Assembly: GCF_036231355.1 (NCBI RefSeq)
Contig: NZ_CP109496.1
Location: 1,736,001-1,800,000, forward strand
DNA length: 64,000 bases
Source: Streptomyces sp. NBC_01431
GTDB lineage: Bacteria > Actinomycetota > Actinomycetes > Streptomycetales > Streptomycetaceae
Reading direction: 5' to 3'
This document shows positions 54,466-62,698 of the stretch, piece after piece; position 1 is the stretch's first letter, and each line of letters opens with the position of its first letter. The translations under genes were made by a program, and so were the position numbers. The notes beneath the pieces were generated by a model that did no database searches, had not been told where the DNA came from, and worked only from the letters and a program-made list of their open reading frames with translations.

Positions 54466-54804
54466 GTGGTCCGCGTGGACGGTTCCGTAATGCTGCTGGG
54501 CAGCGAGTCCTCGTCCGACGAGACGTGCACCGAGCTCGTCACTGACGAGCGGCGGCACGTGGCCGCCGACACCCTGGAGCACGGCCCGCTGCCCGATCCG
54601 TGCAGGGGCCTGATCGTGTCCGGCGGGCACACCTCGCTGCTTCTCGTACGCAACCTGACGCGCGACCCGATCGTCCACCTTGGCGATGCTTTGGACGACG
54701 CGGCCGACGCGTGCCTCGACAACGTCGCCCGTGTCTACAGGCCGCCCCACCCGTACCCCAGGGGCGCCGAGGGGTCGATGGACGCCGCCGCCCAAGACGC
54801 GTAA
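54466..54804 (+). pseudogene. Internally deleted TsaD-like (tRNA t6A) protein
   Basis: A 112-codon frame starting around GTG 54466 joins a TsaD-like N-terminus (VMLLGSESSSDETCTELVTD, cf. GIESSCDETG) to a later TsaD block (CRGLIVSGGHTSLLLVRNL, LGDALDDAADACLDNVARV), omitting roughly 90 residues including the iron-binding HxxxH helix. TsaD makes the universal t6A tRNA modification, so the functional copy must lie elsewhere. Its TAA overlaps the next ATG (TAATG), so translation may still serve coupling. Confidence 0.6.
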
Positions 54805-55373
54805 TGGCACTGCTCGTCCGCCCGGCACCGGGTGAGCTGCTGTCGTTCGCCGACGGGTTACGCCAGGTGTACACCGAGGCGTTCACAGCGCACCCCTGGC
54901 AGGAGGACGAGGCGGGGGCCGATCTCTACCTGGCGCGGCTGGCCCGCGACATCGTACGTCCCGGGTTCACCGCGGCGCTCGCTCTCGACGGGGACACTGT
55001 GCTGGGCTTCGCCACCGCCTGGACGACTCCCGACACCTTCCCGTCCGACCGCTGCTATCCGCAGGTCTCGGCGGCTCTCGGCCCGGACCGCACCGCCGAC
55101 TGGCTGTGCGGCAGCCGCGAAGTCGACGAACTCGCCGTCGCCGGACGGGCACGCGGCATCGGTCTGGGAGCGCGACTGCTCGACACCGTCACCATCGACA
55201 GACCCGACGGCCAGTGCTGGCTCCTGACTTCCGTCCACGCCGAGGCCGCCATGCGCTTCTACCGCGGCCTCGGATGGACCCAGGCCACCCACCCCGCGCC
55301 CGGCGGAGCCGGGATCGCCGCCTTCCTCGGCCCCCGCCACCCGGCCCGCACCGCCGCCACCCCCGCACTCTGA
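54804..55373 (+). CDS. GNAT-family acetyltransferase
   Basis: A 189-residue protein whose ATG shares an A with the upstream stop. It has GNAT features: FTAALALDGDTVLGFATAWT (strands 2-4), ELAVAGRARGIGLGARLLDT with the acetyl-CoA R-x2-G-x-G/A loop, and AMRFYRGLGWTQATHP near the end. Substrate unknown; the adjacency to a tsaD-like remnant recalls the rimI-tsaD neighbourhood in actinobacteria. Confidence 0.8.
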   Translation: MALLVRPAPGELLSFADGLRQVYTEAFTAHPWQEDEAGADLYLARLARDIVRPGFTAALALDGDTVLGFATAWTTPDTFPSDRCYPQVSAALGPDRTADWLCGSREVDELAVAGRARGIGLGARLLDTVTIDRPDGQCWLLTSVHAEAAMRFYRGLGWTQATHPAPGGAGIAAFLGPRHPARTAATPAL

Positions 55374-55437
55374 ACGCCTGGCTGGCACGGCGCGGGCGGC
55401 CCGGCTGAGGCCGGGCCGCCCGCGCCTCGTCGCTCCG

Positions 55438-56031
55438 TCAGGCCGCGACACCCACCAGGGCGGGCCGCTCGGCGTCTCGCAGTCGCTCGATCAGTGCCGC
55501 GCGGGCCCGGTTGACCCGTGAACGGACCGTCCCCACCGGGCAGTTGCTCATCTGCGCCGCGTCGGCGTAGGGCAGCCCGAGCAGTTGGGTGAGGACGAAG
55601 GCTTCGCGGCGCTCGTCGGGCAGGGCGGCCAGGAGGTCGGCGAGGACGATGCCGTCGTCGAAGCCGGGCAGGCCCTGGGGCTGGGCGCGTTCGACGGCCG
55701 ACTGCCAGTCGTCCGTGTCGGAGAGCCGGGGCCGCGCCGCGGCGTACCGGAGGCTGTCGACCACCGTACGGCGGGCGATGGACAGCAGCCAGGTGCGGGC
55801 CGAGGAACGGCCCTCGAATCGGTGCAGGCTGCCGAGCGCCCGCAGGAACGTGTCCTGCGTCAGGTCGTCGGCGGCCTGCGGATCGGCGCCGAGGTACGTG
55901 ACGTACCGGCGTACGTCGCGTTGGAGCGCGCGGATGAAGTGCTCGACGGCTTCGGGGTCGCCGCCACGGGCGGCGAGCGCCCAGGCCGTTATCGACTCGT
56001 CGCGCGAGCAAGGCAGGGCAGGAGTGGTCAC
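55438..56031 (-). CDS. ECF-type RNA polymerase sigma factor
   Basis: A 197-residue sigma factor from GTG 56031 (AAGGAC upstream). Region 2: VEHFIRALQRDVRRYVTYLG, DDLTQDTFLRALGSLHRFEG, SSARTWLLSIARRTVVDSLR; region 4: ALPDERREAFVLTQLLGLPY, ADAAQMSNCPVGTVRSRVNR. It lies 155 nt downstream of a membrane protein rich in Met/His. No anti-sigma factor with a zinc (HxxxCxxC) motif is adjacent. Confidence 0.88.
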   Translation of the reverse strand: MTTPALPCSRDESITAWALAARGGDPEAVEHFIRALQRDVRRYVTYLGADPQAADDLTQDTFLRALGSLHRFEGRSSARTWLLSIARRTVVDSLRYAAARPRLSDTDDWQSAVERAQPQGLPGFDDGIVLADLLAALPDERREAFVLTQLLGLPYADAAQMSNCPVGTVRSRVNRARAALIERLRDAERPALVGVAA

Positions 56032-56186
56032 CTGGTGTCCTTCTCGGGATTCCGGGATCCGGACCGGCCGTTGCGTCGGCGGGTCCGGTGAGGGGGTACG
56101 GCCGCGCGGAAGAATGCGCGGGCGATGCCCGAGGGCGCCGGGAGGACTGACTTGTCCGTCACGCGGCCTCGGGAAACCAGCTGTCG

Positions 56187-57038
56187 TCAGATGACAGCGG
56201 TCCCCACGGGCGGACCCCGAGAAGTGATGGCGTGCGCGAGGAAGAGCTGGCGCAGGACGTCCGCGGTGCGGCGACGGCGGGAGGGTGTGCGCGGCTGCTG
56301 GGGCGGCGCCGGAACGACGAGTACGAGCCGGAGCGGGGCGACGAACCAGCCGGCCAGCGCCCGCAGGATACGGAAGGCGGCGCGCTCGCCGTAGGCGAGC
56401 CACAGCCCGCTGAGCAGCGCGGCCAGCAGGTGGGCGGCCAGCATGCCGATCGATGACATGCCCGCCATGTCGTGGCCCATGGACCCCATCGACCCCATGT
56501 GGCCCAGACCCATGTGAGACATGTGGTCCATGGGAGCCGTGGAATCCATTGCTCCCATGCCGTGAGCCATCGAGGCCGCCGACATGTGCGTGGACGACAT
56601 AGATGACATGGACATGTGGTCCATGTCCGGCGGCGCCGAATGAAGTCGGCTGCCGAGCCCGGCGTCGGTGACCATCCGCACCGCGTCGGCCTCGGGCAGT
56701 GGACCGGCGCTCGACGAGCCGCAGAGCAGGTACTGCGCCCACTGCTGGGCGAAGGACGCCCCACCCGGCAGCGCGGGCCGCACCATGGCCTGGGCCAGGG
56801 CGAAGGAAGAGTGCAGGACGGCCTGCGCGGCCACGGTCGCCGACATGACCAGGGCGAACCCGCGTTCCCTCCCGGCCAGGCACCACCCCGTGCCTCCGGT
56901 GGCGAGGGCTCCGGCGGTCAGGGCCCACCAGGGCACCGAAGTGCCGGACATCAACGCGTGCCCCATGACCGCGAGCAGCACGCAGACGGCCGCGAACATC
57001 GCGGCCCGAATCGTGCGGCAATACCCTCCGGCAGTCAT
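56187..57038 (-). CDS. Membrane protein with Met/His-rich loop
   Basis: A 283-residue protein with about five hydrophobic helices (MFAAVCVLLAVMGHALM, FALVMSATVAAQAVLHSSFA, MLAAHLLAALLSGLWLAYGE, FVAPLRLVLVVPAP) resembling DUF5134-type actinobacterial proteins. Between helices lies a segment of repeated Met/His (DMDHMSMSSMSSTHMSAAS, HGMGAMDSTAPMDHMSHMGL), typical of Cu(I)/Ag(I) or heme binding. It is followed on the same strand by the ECF sigma gene, suggesting metal- or redox-linked control. Confidence 0.7.
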   Translation of the reverse strand: MTAGGYCRTIRAAMFAAVCVLLAVMGHALMSGTSVPWWALTAGALATGGTGWCLAGRERGFALVMSATVAAQAVLHSSFALAQAMVRPALPGGASFAQQWAQYLLCGSSSAGPLPEADAVRMVTDAGLGSRLHSAPPDMDHMSMSSMSSTHMSAASMAHGMGAMDSTAPMDHMSHMGLGHMGSMGSMGHDMAGMSSIGMLAAHLLAALLSGLWLAYGERAAFRILRALAGWFVAPLRLVLVVPAPPQQPRTPSRRRRTADVLRQLFLAHAITSRGPPVGTAVI

Positions 57039-57229
57039 GGCGGGCTCATCTTTGCACCCGCGTCTTGAGCTTCACCCCCGGGTGCGCAAATTGAGCAGCG
57101 ACCTCCGCCGATCCGCCCGCTGTGATCCAGGGCACATCAACGGGCCGGAACCCGCTGAGCGTTCGGGCCGACTTCTGAGGGAGCTTCGGCGGCGGACGCA
57201 TTACGACGGGACGGGACGAGGGGTCAGTG

Positions 57230-58462
57230 ATGGCGGCTGTTGGTGGGGGCGTGGGAGGGAACGAGGGCATTCGGGGCCCGGGGGCGGCGACCGGCGCCAT
57301 GACCGCGTTGCTGACGTCGGCGATGGCGTTCTCCATGCTCCAACTGTTCCTGCTCGGCGCGCTCGGCCCCCGCCTCACGAACGAACTGCATGTCTCGCCC
57401 ACCGTGCTCGGCCTGACGACGACCGTCGGCTTCGCCGCCGCCGCCGTCCTGTCCCCGCTCGGCGGACGCGTGGTGGACCGGGTGGGCCCACGCCGCTGCC
57501 TCGTCGCCCTCCTGCTCGCGTCCGCCGCGGCACTGGCGCTGATCGGATCAGCTCCGAGTACAGGGTTCCTACTCGTGGCGGTCACCCTCGGCGGGCTGCC
57601 GCAGGCCCTGGCCAACCCCGCCACCAACAAGGCGATCCTCGCCGCCGTACCGCCCGCCCGGCGCGGGTCGGTGACCGGTATGAAGCAGTCGGGAGTACAG
57701 CTCGGCGCCTTCGCGGCGGGGCTGCCGCTCGCGGCGCTCGCCGGGGTCGCCGGATGGCGGGGCGCGGTATGGACGGCGGCCGTTGCCGCGCTGGTCGCGG
57801 CGGCGTGGGCTTCCCGCACGCTGCCCGCCGATCCGCCTGCGAAGTCCACGCCCGCCGTGTGGATTCCGAGGGGCACCATCGCCTGGCTGTCGGCGTTCTC
57901 GCTGCTCCTCGGGTGCGGGATCGCCTCGGTGAACACCTACCTGTCACTGTACGGCGCGCGGCGGCTCGGCCTCGGGCCCACGGCCGCCGGCACGCTGGTG
58001 GCGGTCCTCGGCATCGCCGGGATCGCGGGCCGGATCGGCTGGTCGAAGGTGGCGGGACGGCCCGGCCGCGCCGTGTGGCTGCCGGGCGGACTGGCAGCCG
58101 GAGCGGTCGCGGCCGCCCTGCTGCTCTCGGCTTCGCGGTACGCGCACCCGCTGGTCTGGGCAGGGGCGGTGGCCGTGGGCGTGTTCGCGGTGGCCGCCAA
58201 CGCGGTGTCGATGGTCCTCGTCCTGCAGCGCGCGGAGCCGGGCCGGGCCGGACAGGACTCGGCGCTCGTCTCGGCCGGGTTCTTCACGGGGTTTGCGATC
58301 GGGCCGACGGCCTTCGGGCTGCTGGCGGAAGCCGGACGGTACGGATCGGGCTGGCTCCTGGTGGCCGCCGAGTTCGCCGGGGCCGCTGCCGTCGCCCTGG
58401 TGTGGGCGGTCCGCGAGCACCGGCCGGCGGAGGATCGGGACGGGTCGGAGGTACGACCTTGA
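57230..58462 (+). CDS. MFS transporter
   Basis: A 410-residue permease (ATG 57230; GTG 57227 adjacent). Twelve helices are apparent, with the MFS motif A-like GGRVVDRVGPRRCLVALLLA between TM2 and TM3 and MKQSGVQLGAFAAGLPLAAL in TM5. Such transporters export drugs or import small acids; no substrate can be inferred. Its last codons overlap the first of five degenerate tandem repeats that run into the next gene. Confidence 0.85.
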   Translation: MAAVGGGVGGNEGIRGPGAATGAMTALLTSAMAFSMLQLFLLGALGPRLTNELHVSPTVLGLTTTVGFAAAAVLSPLGGRVVDRVGPRRCLVALLLASAAALALIGSAPSTGFLLVAVTLGGLPQALANPATNKAILAAVPPARRGSVTGMKQSGVQLGAFAAGLPLAALAGVAGWRGAVWTAAVAALVAAAWASRTLPADPPAKSTPAVWIPRGTIAWLSAFSLLLGCGIASVNTYLSLYGARRLGLGPTAAGTLVAVLGIAGIAGRIGWSKVAGRPGRAVWLPGGLAAGAVAAALLLSASRYAHPLVWAGAVAVGVFAVAANAVSMVLVLQRAEPGRAGQDSALVSAGFFTGFAIGPTAFGLLAEAGRYGSGWLLVAAEFAGAAAVALVWAVREHRPAEDRDGSEVRP

Positions 58463-58625
58463 CGGCACTGGCGCTCTCGCCCGATCCGCCCGGGGCACGA
58501 GGTTGACGTCCATTTCCCTCGATCCGCCGGAGGCACGCGATGTCCGCCCTCTCCAATCCGTTCGGAGTACGCAGATGACAGCCCTGGCCGTCGATCCGTC
58601 CGAGGTACGACCGTGACCCCACTCC
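58447..58625 (+). repeat. Five degenerate tandem repeats carrying RBS-start-like motifs
   Basis: Units of about 35-44 bp begin at about 58447, 58492, 58530, 58564 and 58602, each of the type gaggtacgaccnntgac followed by a segment ending gatccgcccg. Each holds a purine-rich GAGG and an ATG/GTG/TTG some 6-8 nt later. The array spans the MFS stop (58462) to the next start (58613). Confidence 0.65.
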
Positions 58626-59623
58626 CCCTCGGCCCGCCACGCACCCCGGCCTGGGCCAGCCCCGCGCTGGACGCGCTCCTCGATCGGGTCGCCGTCACCC
58701 GTACCGAAGCCGGCGACCGCTTCCCGCTGTTCGCCGACCCGGACAGCGGCGTGTGGACGACGACCGGGCGCGGCTCGTGGACCGGCGGGTTCTGGGCCGG
58801 GCTGCTGTGGCTGCGCGCCAAGCGCTCGGGAGGGATCGCCGATCTGGCGTCCGCTCGGGCCTGCACGCAGCGGCTCACGCGCTGGTCAGGTGCCGATACC
58901 GCCGCCCGCGGGCTGATCCTCTGGTACGGCACGGTCTGCGCGGAGCCGGAACAGCGGGACGCGATCCGTGCCGAGGCGGCCCGCGCCTGTCTCGGCTCCT
59001 TCGAGCGGGAGTTGGGAATCGTGCCATGGGGCTCCGCCTTCGGCGGGCCACGCCTGGTGGCCCGGGTGGATGGGGTACCCGGCATGGTGCCCCTGCTCGC
59101 GACCATGGACCCCGACGCGGCGCGCTGCCACCTCCGCACCCACCTCCGGCTCTGCCTCGACGACAGGCCACCGCACTGGTCGTGGCAGCACATCCCGGGG
59201 ACCGGCTGGACCGCCCTCACCGATCCGCACTCCGGCTGGAGCCGGGGCCCGGCCTGGCTGCTGCTCGCGGCCGCCGAGGCCGTACGCCATGCAGACGAGC
59301 CCGAACTCGGCTATCTGGTGGCCGAGTTGACCAACGAGCGTCTGGTCCCGTTGGCGGATGCGGCACAGGCCCACGGGCCCGTCGACACGTCCGCGGCGGC
59401 GATCACGGCGCTTGCGCTGCTCACCCTCGGCCGGACCGAACGCGCCCTGCCCATCCTTGAGCGGCTGGTCGAGGAGCACCTCACGGTCACCGGCCGCCTG
59501 CTCGACGGCTGTTACGACCTCCAGGGCGGAACAGCCGTCCGGCACGAGCTGGTCTGGGGGACCTTCTTCCTGACGTACGCGCTCGCGCTGCTCACCGGCC
59601 TGGCCGGGCCCGAGGACCTCTAG
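58613..59623 (+). CDS. GH88-like (unsaturated glucuronyl) hydrolase
   Basis: A 336-residue protein from GTG 58613 preceded by gaggta. The alpha/alpha-barrel pattern of GH88/GH105 is present: GRGSWTGGFWAGLLWLRAKR, PPHWSWQHIPGTGWTALTDP, HSGWSRGPAWLLLAAAEAV, GPVDTSAAAITALALLTLG, RHELVWGTFFLTYALALLTG. GH88 enzymes remove unsaturated uronic acids from polysaccharide-lyase products. No signal peptide, so it is likely cytoplasmic. Its stop overlaps that of the convergent gene by 3 nt. Confidence 0.65.
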   Translation: MTPLPLGPPRTPAWASPALDALLDRVAVTRTEAGDRFPLFADPDSGVWTTTGRGSWTGGFWAGLLWLRAKRSGGIADLASARACTQRLTRWSGADTAARGLILWYGTVCAEPEQRDAIRAEAARACLGSFERELGIVPWGSAFGGPRLVARVDGVPGMVPLLATMDPDAARCHLRTHLRLCLDDRPPHWSWQHIPGTGWTALTDPHSGWSRGPAWLLLAAAEAVRHADEPELGYLVAELTNERLVPLADAAQAHGPVDTSAAAITALALLTLGRTERALPILERLVEEHLTVTGRLLDGCYDLQGGTAVRHELVWGTFFLTYALALLTGLAGPEDL

Positions 59624-60774
59624 CCCCGATGGTCCGGGCCGGTGCGCAGTACCCGCCGGGCGACGGACGTGATGTGCAGTTCGTCGGGGCCGTCGAGGAT
59701 GCGGGCCGCGCGTCCGGTGCGGAACAGCGAGGGCAGCGGCGTGTCGGGGCCGAGTCCCTCGGCCCCGTACACCTGGATCGCCGAGTCGGTGACCTGCTGG
59801 AGCATGCGGGCCGCGGCCACCTTGGCCAGGCCGACCTCCACGTGGGCGCCGAGTCCGGCGTCGAGGCGGGCCACAGCGTCGTGGACGAGCGGGCGGGTGG
59901 TGCGCAGGGCCAGCAGCGCCTCGAAGACGTGGAGCTGGACGAGTTGGAGGTCGCCGAGCCTTCCTCGGGAGGTGGTGCGGGTGCGGGCCCGCTGCCGCAG
60001 GAGCTCGAAGGCGCGCTGCGCCTGGCCGAGCCAGCGAAGACATCGCAGGGTGCGGCCCAGTTGAAGGCGTTCGCCGGCGACCGCGAGGGCGGTGCCGGGC
60101 GTGCCGATCACGTGGTCGGCGTCGACCACCACCTCATCGAGCTCGATCTCCCACTGGCCGCCGGCGCCGAGGACGGGCAGTTCCCGTACGAGGCGGAAGC
60201 CGGGCGAGGTGGTGGGGACGAGGAAGAGGGACAGTCCGGCGCGATCGCCCGGCGCGCCGTCCGTGCGGGCGAGCACGGTGACGAGGTCCGCGTCGGCGGC
60301 GCCGCTGGTGAACCACTTGCGGCCGCTGACCCGCCAGGTGCCGCCGTCCCCGGGCCTGGCCCGGGTTGCGGTGAGGGAGGGGTCGCTTCCGGGGACGTCG
60401 GGTTCGGTCATGGCGTAGCAGGCCCGGAGTTCTCCGGCGACCAGTCGTTTGGGGTGCAGGGTTCGCACCCTCGGGCTGCCGTGGCGCCACAGCATTCCCA
60501 CGTCGAGGAGCGGTGCGGAGCCCAGGGCCGACGGGCCGTGGTCGCTGGCGCCTTCGGCCTCGGCGATGTGGGCGTAGTGGCGCAGTGGGAGCCCTTGGCC
60601 GCCTAGTTCCACGGGCAGCGGCAGAGCCCACAGACCTGCCTCCTTGGCCGCCTGGTGAAGCGTGCCCAGGACAGCGGCGGCATCCGGTCCGCCGCCGTCG
60701 AGCACCGCCTCGTGCGGGACCACCCGGTCCCGTATGAACGCGGCCACACGATCCATCAACTCCCTTATATCCAT
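59620..60774 (-). CDS. Acyl-CoA dehydrogenase
   Basis: A 384-residue flavoenzyme from ATG 60774 (a longer frame from 60960 adds 62 unrelated residues). It shows ACAD order: WALPLPVELGGQGLPLRHYA, CYAMTEPDVPGSDPSLTATR, WRVSGRKWFTSGAADADLVT, QLGRTLRCLRWLGQAQRAFE and the C-terminal IQVYGAEGLGPDTPLPSLFR. The residue at the usual catalytic-base position is Gly-flanked (VYGAEGLGPDTP), near where Glu/Asp is expected. It diverges from the CoA-transferase gene, suggesting a shared acyl-CoA pathway. Confidence 0.85.
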   Translation of the reverse strand: MDIRELMDRVAAFIRDRVVPHEAVLDGGGPDAAAVLGTLHQAAKEAGLWALPLPVELGGQGLPLRHYAHIAEAEGASDHGPSALGSAPLLDVGMLWRHGSPRVRTLHPKRLVAGELRACYAMTEPDVPGSDPSLTATRARPGDGGTWRVSGRKWFTSGAADADLVTVLARTDGAPGDRAGLSLFLVPTTSPGFRLVRELPVLGAGGQWEIELDEVVVDADHVIGTPGTALAVAGERLQLGRTLRCLRWLGQAQRAFELLRQRARTRTTSRGRLGDLQLVQLHVFEALLALRTTRPLVHDAVARLDAGLGAHVEVGLAKVAAARMLQQVTDSAIQVYGAEGLGPDTPLPSLFRTGRAARILDGPDELHITSVARRVLRTGPDHRG

Positions 60775-60943
60775 AGGCGCTTCGGGCCGTCCGTACAGTT
60801 CTGTCACTCTGCTCTCCGCCACTTTTCTCCACGCTCCCGGGAACCCGTACGAACGGCCGTCCGACTGCCTCTCCGTGGAACAGGTCGGGGGCGATCGCCT
60901 TCGGGTTCCCGCGCGTGAGGAAACGCGTCTGGAAAGGAGAGGC

Positions 60944-62698
60944 ATGGCGACACCAGCCATCCAACGGACGACCGGGCCGCTCGACGGGCTGCGCCTGGAG
61001 ACTTCCGGGCCGCCGGGGCCTGCCGATCAGCTCGTCGCGGACCATCTGCGGCTCCTCGGCGCCGAGGGCCCGGACGGTCCTGGCGCTGGCCTCACCCTGA
61101 CCGGCGGCGACTTCGCTCCCCTTACCGCGCGCACGGCATGGGGCACCGCGCCCGGTGTCACCGACGAGGCCACCGCGCAGGCCGCCACCGGCATCATGGC
61201 GGTGCACGGCCGCCGCGACGGGGCCCCGCGCGGGCTCGCCGTGGACTACGCGGCCACCGCGACCGGCCTGCTCGCCGTCCAGGGGCTCCTCGCCGGGCTG
61301 CTCGCGCAAACCCGGGGCGGGTCGTTCACCACGGTGGACGTCACGGCCGAGCGGGCCGGGCTACTCGCCGTTTCCCAGTACCTGGCCGCCGACGGAGCAG
61401 AGGAAGGCGAAGCAGTCGAACTCGGCCCGGGCGGGCCTCCGTTCACCGCCGCCGACGGCACGCTCTTCGAGCTGGAAACCCTCGACCCCGGCGCGTGGGC
61501 GGCGTTCTGGCGGGCGCTCGGCGCGCCCGAGGAGGCGATACGCAGAGGGTGGCGGCCGTTCCAGTTCCGGTACGCCACGGCCTGCGCGCCCTTTCCACCC
61601 GCACTGCACGACGTGACGCGTGCCAGTTCCTGGGAGCGCATCGCGTACGCCGCCGACTCCTCCGGCGCCGAGGTGTGCCCGCTACGGTCCCTGGCAGCGC
61701 GGGCCCGCGAGTACGACGGGGCGGCGCCCTGGCAGCTCACACCGTACGAGGTCGCGCACTCCTCCAGCGCGCAGGCGCGCAAGGCGCCGCTTTCCGGGCT
61801 GACGGTCCTGGAGGCCGGGCGCCGCATCCAGGCCCCGCTCGCCGCGCACCTGCTCGGCCTGCTCGGCGCGGACGTCGTCCGCATCGAGCCGCCGGGCGGC
61901 GACCCGCTGCGGGGCATGCCGCCCGCGTGTTCCGGGGTCTCGGCCCGGTGGCTAGCCCTCAACCGGGGGAAGGCGGCCGTAGAGCTGGACATCAAGTCCA
62001 CCGGGGACCGGGAGCGGCTGCGCGCCATGGCGGCCGAGGCCGATGTGTTCCTGCACAACTGGGCGCCCGGAAAGGCCGACCAACTCGGGCTGGAACGGGA
62101 ACAGTTGGCCGCCGCCAATCCCTCGCTCGTCTACGCGTACACGAGCGGCTGGGCCGATCGGCTACCGGGGGCGCCGATGGGGACCGACTTCATGGTCCAG
62201 GCCCGCGCGGGAGTCGGCGAGGCGGCGCGGCCCGCCGGAGAGCCGCCCGCGCCGTCCCTGATGACGCTCCTCGACGTGCTCGGCGGGCTGCTCGGCGCCG
62301 AGGCGGTGCTGGCGGGCCTGTTGCTGCGCGAACGCACCGGACAGGGCGTGCGGGTGGACTCGTCGCTACTCGGTGCCGCCGATGTCCTCACGGCGCCCGC
62401 CCGGGACCGGATCGCCCGGGGGCTTGATCCGCGCCGCCCGGCCGGATTCCGCCGCCCTCTGGCGACCCGCGACGGCTGGGTCGCGCCCGCCGACGCCTGC
62501 GCCGCCGAGGCGAGCACGTACGACCTGCGCGAACTGCCCACGGCGGACGCCCTGGAGCTGCTGCGCAGGCACGGCCTGGCCGCGACCGCCGTCACCACCG
62601 ATCTCTCCGAGCTGCACCACGACCCGCGCTTCGCCGGCTCGATCAGCCGGGACACCCACGGCGCCCCGGCCGTTCCCGACCCCTGGAGATTCGCATGA
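60944..62698 (+). CDS. CaiB/BaiF-type (class III) CoA-transferase, duplicated-domain form
   Basis: A 584-residue protein (ATG 60944 after aaaggagag). The C-terminal half has the canonical class III start LTVLEAGRRIQAPLAAHLLG, LLGADVVRIEPPGGDPLRGM, LALNRGKAAVELDIKSTGDR and DFMVQARAGVGE; the N-terminal half (DGLRLETSGPPGPADQLVAD, ATATGLLAVQGLLAGLLAQT) is a diverged second copy of the fold. Class III enzymes use an Asp to form an acyl anhydride; I cannot place it with certainty here. It overlaps the next gene by ATGA. Confidence 0.8.
   Translation: MATPAIQRTTGPLDGLRLETSGPPGPADQLVADHLRLLGAEGPDGPGAGLTLTGGDFAPLTARTAWGTAPGVTDEATAQAATGIMAVHGRRDGAPRGLAVDYAATATGLLAVQGLLAGLLAQTRGGSFTTVDVTAERAGLLAVSQYLAADGAEEGEAVELGPGGPPFTAADGTLFELETLDPGAWAAFWRALGAPEEAIRRGWRPFQFRYATACAPFPPALHDVTRASSWERIAYAADSSGAEVCPLRSLAARAREYDGAAPWQLTPYEVAHSSSAQARKAPLSGLTVLEAGRRIQAPLAAHLLGLLGADVVRIEPPGGDPLRGMPPACSGVSARWLALNRGKAAVELDIKSTGDRERLRAMAAEADVFLHNWAPGKADQLGLEREQLAAANPSLVYAYTSGWADRLPGAPMGTDFMVQARAGVGEAARPAGEPPAPSLMTLLDVLGGLLGAEAVLAGLLLRERTGQGVRVDSSLLGAADVLTAPARDRIARGLDPRRPAGFRRPLATRDGWVAPADACAAEASTYDLRELPTADALELLRRHGLAATAVTTDLSELHHDPRFAGSISRDTHGAPAVPDPWRFA

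Noticed and set aside
58447..58625. Tandem repeats as a CRISPR array
   Set aside because: Units are degenerate, adjacent without unique spacers, and no cas genes exist in the window.
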